From NCBI RefSeq assembly GCF_003265705.1, contig NW_020312785.1:19558968-19622967 (forward strand): a stretch of DNA of 64,000 nt, written 5' to 3'. Numbering within the stretch: position 1 is the first letter of the stretch; each line of letters opens with the position of its first letter. The DNA comes from Callorhinus ursinus. Taxonomy: Eukaryota; Chordata; Mammalia; Carnivora; Otariidae. This document shows positions 57,325-64,000 of this stretch, piece by piece. The position numbers and the translations under genes are program-made. The notes under the pieces were generated by a model. It saw only the letters and a program-made list of their open reading frames with translations. It made no database searches and had not been told where the DNA came from.

Positions 57325-58515
57325 AGGCCATTTTGAGAAGATGGCAACCTTTTCGCCAGCCCACATGATTGAAGCCCGTAAAAATGTTAACTGCTTCTGA
57401 AATCCAGACTCATTACTTCACATAATATCTGACTTTGGTGGAGGAAAGGCAGGGAAATGCAAAGGAACATGTTTTTTGGGGACTTACAGATTTTTTGTGG
57501 GTATTCAAATCATTTAACAGTGTGTAAATGATTTCACAGTAATACAGTCAAAATTCTTAGAGTAAATCATTTTGATTCCCACTTCTGTCTGGCACACAGA
57601 AATAATCAGCATTTCAGAATGAGCACTTGGCTGTTCTATCACCGCCTCAGTAACTGCTTATGGAGCAAACGATATGCCAGCTTACTTTCCCTCTCTTTTT
57701 ATTACCGAGCTTTCAAACCCAATATATATATACATGTTATATTTATTATATTGTATATTATATTATATATATTATATATAGTATATATTTAAGATACTTC
57801 TCCCACACCATTAGCATATTTCTTATGCTAAATATGCTAAATATTTCGGCCCGCTTCACTAAGAACCATTTACAACTGGCTTACAGTATACTTTTCTAGC
57901 TTTAATATGTACCGTGTTGTTCTTTCCTGAGGAGGCTACGAATCTTGGTAAAGTGGGTAATAATAAAATGATCCCTTTGGTGTTTGTGCCGATTATTACT
58001 AAATTTCCTAAAAGTCATCGTATTATTCATTTCACTCAAAGGAAATCAAAGGAAAGTTCTAAAATTCACCCAGAAGGGTGAATAATCCCTTTTCAGGGTC
58101 GCAGACACCTCTGCTACACTGCCTTGAATTCTCTTTGTCGAACTGCACATTCGGGAACAAGTTCTGTGTAGGCTCGACTTCTCACAGGGGTCACCTCACA
58201 GGATGTGGACTCAGGTCCTACGGGGGTACTACTGCTCACCTCCTGCCTTGAGGTCTCACTGAGGCTGAGAATGTCTGCTTCTGAAGTTCATTAGGCTTCT
58301 CAGAAAATCCCTCCATTTGAGCAACCTCTTACAGTGGCCAAGTCAACAACGCAACTTTGTACTGACTCTCCCTTCTTCCTTCTCCATCATTCCTAAATCG
58401 TTCACTCATGCAATAGCTTTTATCTTAGGCTCTGTTTTGGGGGAAACCCAAGCTGAGGCATTAGAATACTACAGTCAAAAGAAAATATCAGTAGATACTA
58501 ATTGTTAAAACCTTT
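57325..58515. other. Unique sequence with an AT-rich tract
   Basis: 57722-57795 is a TATA/TTATA-rich low-complexity tract. Otherwise no repeat or coding unit recognised. Confidence 0.4.
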
Positions 58516-59280
58516 TCATTATGGATATTTACAAATAATTACAAAAGTAGAGAGGAATAAAATGGAACCCCATGAACTCCTCACTCATATACCCTTCCCC
58601 CAGAGCATCTTAGAAGTAGATTTCTGGACAACATTTTTATTGGTAGGTGATCAAAAGATTAATACATATATAATGTTGCTGGTCATTCACAGTTCCCCTT
58701 CATAAGGACTGTATCCTTGTAGATTCCTCTCACCAAAAAAATATCAGAGTCTGTTTCCCAATTGTCACCCCAACAGAGTATGTTGTCAAGCTTTTGGATT
58801 TCTGCCAATCTCATCCATGCAGTTTTAGTTGCATTCTCTTATTGTGAGCAAGACTGAACATGTTTTTGTGTTTATTTGTGAATTCTTTCTTCATATCTTT
58901 TGTCTGTTTATCTATAGAAGTTAGATAAAAGGGAAGTTTTTTTTTCTTGTTTTTTCAAAAGGTCTTTTCTTTTTTTAAGTAGGCTCCACACCCAGTGTGG
59001 AGCCTAATGCAGGGCTTGAACTCACGACCCTGAGATCAGGGCCTGAGCGGAGATCAAGAGCTGGATGCTTAACTGACCGAGTCACCCAGGTGCCCCAAAA
59101 GGTCTTCTATATTAGGGAAATTAATATTTTATCTGTGATATAATTTGAAAATACATTTTTTCAGGGTTTGTTAATTTACTTGGTTTTGGTGTTTTCTTGC
59201 ATTTTTTGGGACCATATCTTAGAAGATGAGGAACTTCCAAAATAATTGTTGGAGAATTGTTATGAGACATCATACTAAAC
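58516..59280 (-). mobile_element. Old L1M 3' region, antisense
   Basis: 'TACAAAAGTAGAGAGGAATAAAATGGAACCCCATGAACTCC', 'TTGCATTCTCTTATTGTGAGCAAGACTGAACATG', 'AGGTCTTCTATATTAGGGAAATTAATATTTTATC' resemble reversed L1M 3' sequence. It is interrupted by the short SINE at 58956-59106. The family is tentative and the ends are soft. Confidence 0.5.
58956..59106 (-). mobile_element. Short Can-SINE, antisense, 11-bp target-site duplication
   Basis: CAAAAGGTCTT is found at 58956-58966 and 59096-59106. The body is the short form: T tail, AGTAGGCTCCACACCCAGTG, GGAGCCTAATGCAGGGCTTG, 'AACTCACGACCCTGAG', and a head ending GTCACCCAGGTGCCCC. It contains a natural palindrome (AGGCTCCACACC / GTGTGGAGCCT). An intact reference for the rearranged copy at 29861. 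Confidence 0.92.
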
Positions 59281-59284
59281 AAAT

Positions 59285-59470
59285 ATTAAGAGTGAATTAA
59301 CCTTTCCTAAATACTTTGTGGAAAATTTACAGTAAAAGTTTCAAGTTTCAAATGATCTTATACCATGCTAACATCTGAGAGTTAACATTGTGTTTAATTG
59401 TCTAGGCTTTTTTTTTAATGCTTTCTTACACTTTTCTTTGTTCCTCTATCCCCGAGTTTTCCAATTCTAT
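59285..59470. other. Short unique stretch
   Basis: AT-rich; nothing recognised. Confidence 0.35.
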
Positions 59471-59486
59471 TCTCTCTCCCTTTCTT

Positions 59487-59491
59487 CTTTT

Positions 59492-59535
<44 letters not shown>

Positions 59536-59548
59536 TNNNNNNNNNNTT

Positions 59549-59636
<88 letters not shown>

Positions 59637-59638
59637 TT
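59487..59638. repeat. Long CTTT microsatellite with an assembly gap
   Basis: About 35 or more CTTT units, interrupted only by ten Ns at 59537-59546. It directly adjoins the T-tail side of the antisense SINE at 59639, so it is an expanded SINE tail. Its true length is unknown because of the gap. Confidence 0.97.
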
Positions 59639-59826
59639 TGATTTTATTTATTTATTTGACAAAGAGAGAGAGATAGTGAGAGCAGGAACACAAGCAGGGG
59701 GAGTGGGAGAGGGAGAAGCAGGCTTCCCGCCAAGCAGGGAGCCCGACGCAGGGCTCGATCCCAGGACCCTGGGATCATGACCTGAGCCGAAGGCAGATGC
59801 TTAACGACTGAGCCACCCAGGCCCCC
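59639..59826 (-). mobile_element. Can-SINE, antisense, with CTTT-expanded tail
   Basis: GATTTTATTTATTTATTTGAC, GAGAGAGATAGTGAGAGCAGG, GCAGGGGGAGTGGGAGAGGG and the reversed head GACTGAGCCACCCAGGCCCCC. TCTCTCCCTTTC (about 59470) before the microsatellite and GTCTCCCTCTCTTTC after the head are the likely target-site copies. Confidence 0.93.
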
Positions 59827-59934
59827 GTCTCCCTCTCTTTCATGTGTAAGGCACAGTGCCAGCCAGGCCCTAGACATATTATGATGAGCAAACAGCAGAT
59901 TCTAACAGAACAAACATTAATTAATAAGTATCCA

Positions 59935-60445
59935 ACACCAGTAGAACTGCAACTCAGACAGAGCTGGAAGGAGGGATACAAGACACCGTTTGAGGTTATA
60001 ATTGTGTTTTCATCCAGCCACAGGGGACCAGGAGAAGCCTCTTCAAAGGAAGAGGTAACATTGAATAAAACTCTGAAGGATGAGTAAGAAGGCACTAGAA
60101 AAAAAGCAGGGGAGCTAGCTTTTTTAGCAAAGTGAACAACCACTGAAGAGGGAGAGGGAATGTGGAAGTAGAACGGACTTAGAGCTGAGCTGATGTGACT
60201 GGAGGAGAAAGAGAGCCCTGGGAGCCTGGGTGGAGACAGGGAAGGGTGGGGCTGCTGGGGGCCATGCCAATGAGATGCGTCTTTCCTCTAAGAACATTTC
60301 AAAGCCACAGATGGATTTAAAGAGAAGGGAGTGGGTATGATCAGATCTGTATTTTGAAAAGGTCATGCTGACTCCTATATGGGAGACAGATGATAAGGGT
60401 GCCTTCATGGAAGAGGAGCCCAAGCAGCAGGCAGGTGTTGTGGGA
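59935..60445 (-). repeat. L2 LINE remnant, antisense
   Basis: 'CTGAAGGATGAGTAAGAAGGC', 'GAGTGGGTATGATCAGATCTGTATTTTG' and 'AAAAGGTCATGCTGACTCC' match reversed L2 ORF2 ('GTCACTCC...' on the other strand). The 161-codon minus-strand frame at 60124-60609 mostly crosses this repeat and is not taken as a gene. Confidence 0.6.
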
Positions 60446-60449
60446 GAGG

Positions 60450-60890
60450 ACAGGGAGGGAGCATTCCTAGTGCATTTAACACTGCAGTAACTCCGTGTTT
60501 TGAGTCCTCCTCTTGTGACAAAGCTATTTTCAGAAATAATCAAATGAAACCAACAGCTTATAATGATAATTCTGGAAAAGAAATACAGACAAGAAAAAAT
60601 GTCTTTCACTGAAAATTTGTCTCATGCCAATTAAAAAAAAAAAATCTAAAGATAAAATGCACATGCAGCCCAAAATGGATAAACATACTGCTATTCATTC
60701 CATTGTTTTTACATCTCTTTAACAGTTTGAACTTCTATCATCAGTTATAGTTCTATTATAATATCTTATATAAATAATCTTCTGATAACTAGTAAGTGAA
60801 TTTTATTAAAACCAACATTTAAGCAATAATTCAGTCATCATTCTAATGGAATGGTTTTTTTCTTGATTCAATTTTTAGTTTAAAACTATT
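60450..60890. other. Unique AT-rich sequence
   Basis: Nothing recognised. Confidence 0.35.
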
Positions 60891-60893
60891 ACT

Positions 60894-61075
60894 GGGGTGC
60901 CTGTGTGGCTCAGTCGGTTAAGAGTCTAACTTTGACTCAGGTCATGATCTCTGGGCAGAGTCTGCTTCTGCTGCTCCCTCTGCCCCTGCCCATGTCCTGC
61001 TTATGTGTGCTCTCTCCATCTCCTGTTTTTCTCTCTCTCTGTCAGTCTTAAATAAATTAATAAATTCTTAAGAAA
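60894..61075 (+). mobile_element. Can-SINE, diverged, internal deletion
   Basis: It starts GGGGTGCCTGTGTGGCTCAG and ends TCTGTCAGTCTTAAATAAAT TAATAAATTC. The segment between 'CATGATCTC' and 'TGGGCAGAGTCTGC' is missing. No clear target-site duplication, consistent with age. Confidence 0.87.
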
Positions 61076-61090
61076 AACAAAGTTTTTCTT

Positions 61091-61148
61091 ATTAATTAAA
61101 ATTTCTTATTAATTAAAAAATTAATTAAAATTTCTTATTAATTAAAAA
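61091..61148. repeat. Perfect 29-bp tandem duplication, AT-only core
   Basis: ATTAATTAAAATTTCTTATT + AATTAAAAA occurs at 61091-61119 and again exactly at 61120-61148, followed by a partial third (ATTATTAATTAAAG). Each unit contains the palindrome TTAATTAA. Confidence 0.95.
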
Positions 61149-61169
61149 ATTATTAATTAAAGAATAATA

Positions 61170-63510
61170 CATTTCAATTTTAAAGATACTATTCAATACG
61201 TATGAATTAAAATTTGTACTTAGCAAATGAAATACTGTACCTCATGGTTCACACTCTGTTTCCTTTTGTAATGTTTTTAACACAAATAACTCGAATTACT
61301 TGAAGTAACTCAAGCTCTCCCTCTTCGTCTTTACAATCACTGTGCTGTCATTGTATATTTTGAATCTGCTGCTTAAATGAAAAAAATGAAAGCTACATGC
61401 AGCACCCAAAGGGAGTTCAAATGGTTTCTGAACCATTACAAAGTTATTTTAAAAGGAAAGCCTGTGCTGAGTCCACAAGTGTTAAAAGCTGACTATACAA
61501 CTGGAAATTCTCCAAATTAACTTCCCTTTAAAAATATATTTATTGAAGAATAAGTGATAAAACTCTGCTAATTTGAAGCCTACATATATATTAGCAAAAC
61601 TTAACATTAGCCAGAGCAATTATTTAGAATTTAGACCAACAAAAATTTCAGCGAGTAGGAGTATTTTTATCACCGACATTGTTGAGAATTGCCAGCACAT
61701 GGCAATAATAAAAAAGCATGTGTTTTCAAAGTCTCTAAGATAAGATACACCCCTTTATTGCCTCCACCCGAGGAAGACCTCACCCATCACTTGGTCCACC
61801 CCTGGGTGACAATGAATGTGGAGAAAAATGGATCCATTCACAGGAGGAATAGTTCAACAGGGAACCACACTTCATCCCTGCTCCTAGACGGTTGTAGGTA
61901 AGGAAAAGGGACCTAAGTCTCTGACTTAATGGCCTTCTCACGATTGTCTGATGGAGAGGATATCTGGTAAGAGTGAATCACTGAGAATGTACATTGGCTT
62001 GAGACTGATTCTCTCCCTGACCAATTCTAGCCGGGCTCCTCCGAGCCCTCCTCTAGATAAGGCCCAACCTTGGTCTATAAAGACCCACCCAAAACATTAA
62101 CATAGAATCTAATAGCTAAAGACTACCTCCCTCCTCTCAAAGTGCCTGCCCAAGGAAACTCAAGGCTGCCAAAAGACTTTACTGTTTGTTCCAACCAACA
62201 CCTGAAAATAGAGCCCCTGTCTCCCAGCCTTTGTGGGAAGGTAGGAACCTAACTTGTATATACACCAGCTGACAAACCCAGATGAGTTTCACATGCACCA
62301 AACCCCATCTTCCTGCTTTTTTGTAATTTTTCACTTCCCTGATTCTACTGAGCCCCTGCTCACTGTCCTACCCCTCCCCCTTTCCTATTCCTTCATTCTC
62401 CCTTTAAAATAGTCACCTCAGTACAAATAGAAGTGGAGTTCAGTTCATACTGGGCTCTTTACCCTTTTGAATATAGTGATATAATACATCCCCAATATGG
62501 TATGTTACTGGCTAAATCTATCCTTTCCATTTTAACTAGTGTTCAGTTTTGTTTATCTTTCACAAGACTTACAAATCTTTCTAAATACATATTTGATGAA
62601 AGGCAGCCACATGAAGCAGAAGCACTACTGGGGTAAGATCCACAGGAAAATTCTACTACAGATAGTCGTCCAGTTGAAATATATTTGACTCTCTTGAAGG
62701 TGGATAGTGATAGAAGTTGGACCAGGCAGAGGACTGGTGGAAACAGAAGCAGTTTGCCCATTGGCTGGAACTAGCAATAAGAGAGAAAGAATTTAACTAA
62801 AGGCTTTGGGGTTGCTGGAGGATGAGCCTATGCTAGATGGAGTGGGAAACTTGCAGGATGTACTAGGTTAATGATAATTGTGGAAACCCAGCTTTGTAAG
62901 TAATTTGGAGATTTTTAAACGACAACAGTCATGACATCAAACAAAAGCTTTCAGTTTTCCAGCAAGTTGTATGAGATGGACTCAAAGGACTGAGGCCCTA
63001 ATGAGAATTTTAGGAAGTCAAGTAGTACAATAACTTTCTATGCTATTTTGCCAAGTTCTAGTGCCACCATGTCAATAAATGTGGTGATTTGACAGCAAGT
63101 CACATATATACACAAAGACACAGATATTCTGCTTATTAAATGCAGATATCACATTTACTAATAAATCATTCATTTATTCTGTAAAATAGGTGATGCTTAT
63201 TGAACTCCAGACGCTGAGCTGTGAAGGGGTCCCTGTCCTCATAGACCAGTTATAAAGGAGATAGAAGTGCTCCAGGACTTTCTTACTCAAATGTTCTTGG
63301 ATCCATTCCTTGTCCTTCTCACCTATGCTCTGTATCTGAGGAGATCTGAAGTTCTGGGCTGCATTTCCCGGGCTCCGCTGGATTTTGGCTGGGTTTGGCC
63401 AAAGAAGGGCACTGAAGAGAGAATGGAAGGTGGCAGAATTAGAGAAGCCAAGGTATTTGTCCCCTTACCCCACTCAGGCAGCATCTTTGGAAATAGCTGC
63501 TTCTCCTCCA
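61170..63510. other. Mostly unique sequence
   Basis: 63165-63260 ('TTCTGTAAAATAGGTGATGCTTATTGAACTCCAGACGCTGAGCTG ... GTCCCTGTCCTCATAGACC') looks like an old MIR/L2-type repeat. The rest shows no recognised repeat, exon or RNA gene. Confidence 0.4.
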
Positions 63511-63516
63511 TTGCTT

Positions 63517-63744
63517 GAAATTCTGGGGGTGCCGGAGTGGCTCAGTGGGTTAGCATCTGACTCTTTATTTTGGCTCAGGTCATGATCTCAGGGTTAGGAG
63601 ATGGAGCCCCCGCAGCTGGCTCCATGCTCAGTGGGGACTCTGCTTGAGATTCTCTCTCTCCCTCTCCCTCTGCCCCTCCCCCACCCTTGCTCTCACACTC
63701 TCAAATAAATAAATAAATCTTAAAAAAAAAAAAAAGAAATTCTG
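63517..63744 (+). mobile_element. Can-SINE, older subfamily, 9-bp target-site duplication
   Basis: GAAATTCTG is repeated at 63517-63525 and 63736-63744. The head is GGGGTGCCGGAGTGGCTCAG; the body has 'GCTTGAGATTCTCTCTCTCC' as in the copy at 3036, and a 14-A tail. Confidence 0.92.
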
Positions 63745-64000
63745 TTTGACAGTCCCAGCTTCTGGTTTCTGGTATGTCAGTTCACAAGGGCTGAATATGT
63801 GTGTCTTTTCCCAACTCTGTATTTGGCAATGAGTCAGAATGGCTTGAAGTCAGCAATGGTGAGATATCTACACCACAGAAATTGGCAAACACTTTTCGTT
63901 ATTCCCCAACAGAGCTGGATATTAAGCATTAACCAGTACACCACTGGTTCTAGTAACACCATCTCTTGAAGTTGTTCTTTCAATTCTAAGGGTGGTAGTT
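63745..64000. other. Unique sequence to window end
   Basis: Nothing recognised. Confidence 0.35.

Noticed and set aside
59487..59638. Regular repeat array as CRISPR or satellite
   Set aside because: The unit is only 4 bp with no spacers; it is a microsatellite from a SINE tail in a mammalian genome.
59390..59780. Ser/Phe-Leu repeat proteins
   Set aside because: Translation of the CTTT array including the N gap and the SINE.
60124..60609. 161-codon minus-strand open frame as a gene
   Set aside because: Most of it crosses a decayed L2 LINE, and no domain or splice context is visible.

Overview
This 64 kb window is vertebrate nuclear DNA, and the repeats place it in a carnivore. It carries about twenty Can-SINEs (tRNA-derived SINEs beginning GGCGCCTGGGTGGCTCAG and ending in a CT-rich stretch, AAATAAATAAA and an A tail) and carnivore-type LINE-1 elements. 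Most SINEs have the long body with GGGAACACAAGCAGGGGGAGTG (read on the antisense copies), which points to an arctoid caniform (bear, seal or mustelid) rather than dog or cat. The species assignment is inference. No intact protein-coding gene, multi-exon gene, rRNA or functional tRNA gene could be supported. All coding signal traces to decayed LINE-1 ORFs, so the window reads as intergenic or deep intronic DNA. One run of 10 Ns (59537-59546) is an assembly gap inside a microsatellite.

Layout. 1-5.0 kb: the 5' half of an ancient LINE-1 in minus orientation (ORF2, ORF1, 5'UTR remnants), interrupted by a younger 5'-truncated LINE-1 and two SINEs. 5.0-18 kb: mostly unique AT-rich sequence with a TG/TATG microsatellite, two LTR-like repeats of one family, a Tigger-like DNA transposon, MaLR LTRs, MER20 and MIR pieces. 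18-27 kb: several SINEs, MIR/L2 remnants, a CpG-richer unique block near 18.7-19.0 kb, a CTCF-like motif near 21.26 kb and an antisense LINE-1 3' end. 27-31 kb: old antisense L1M fragments with SINEs, one of which has an inverted half. 31-44 kb: a GGAA microsatellite, a twin-primed LINE-1, a repeat-poor block that may contain conserved noncoding DNA, MaLR LTRs, L1M and L2 pieces.

44.85-52.22 kb holds the main element: an essentially full-length carnivore LINE-1 with 5'UTR, ORF1, ORF2 and two successive 3' ends. It is dead: ORF1 has several stops and frameshifts, ORF2 has stops, two compensating frameshifts, a SINE in the endonuclease, a 70-bp antisense LINE-1 stub in the C-terminal part, and FAED in place of the FADD polymerase motif. 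52-64 kb: another SINE, LTR-like repeats, MLT1-type LTRs, a hAT-like element, an L1M fragment, a large CTTT microsatellite grown from a SINE tail, an L2 remnant, a perfect 29-bp tandem repeat and two further SINEs.

The functional theme is LINE-1/SINE parasitism. LINE-1 machinery supplied retrotransposition, and the SINEs, truncated LINE-1 copies, inversions and target-site duplications are its products. The most useful observations are mechanistic: nested insertions that give relative ages, twin priming, very short insertions and doubled 3' ends. Repeat family names come from recognition by eye, not from a database search.
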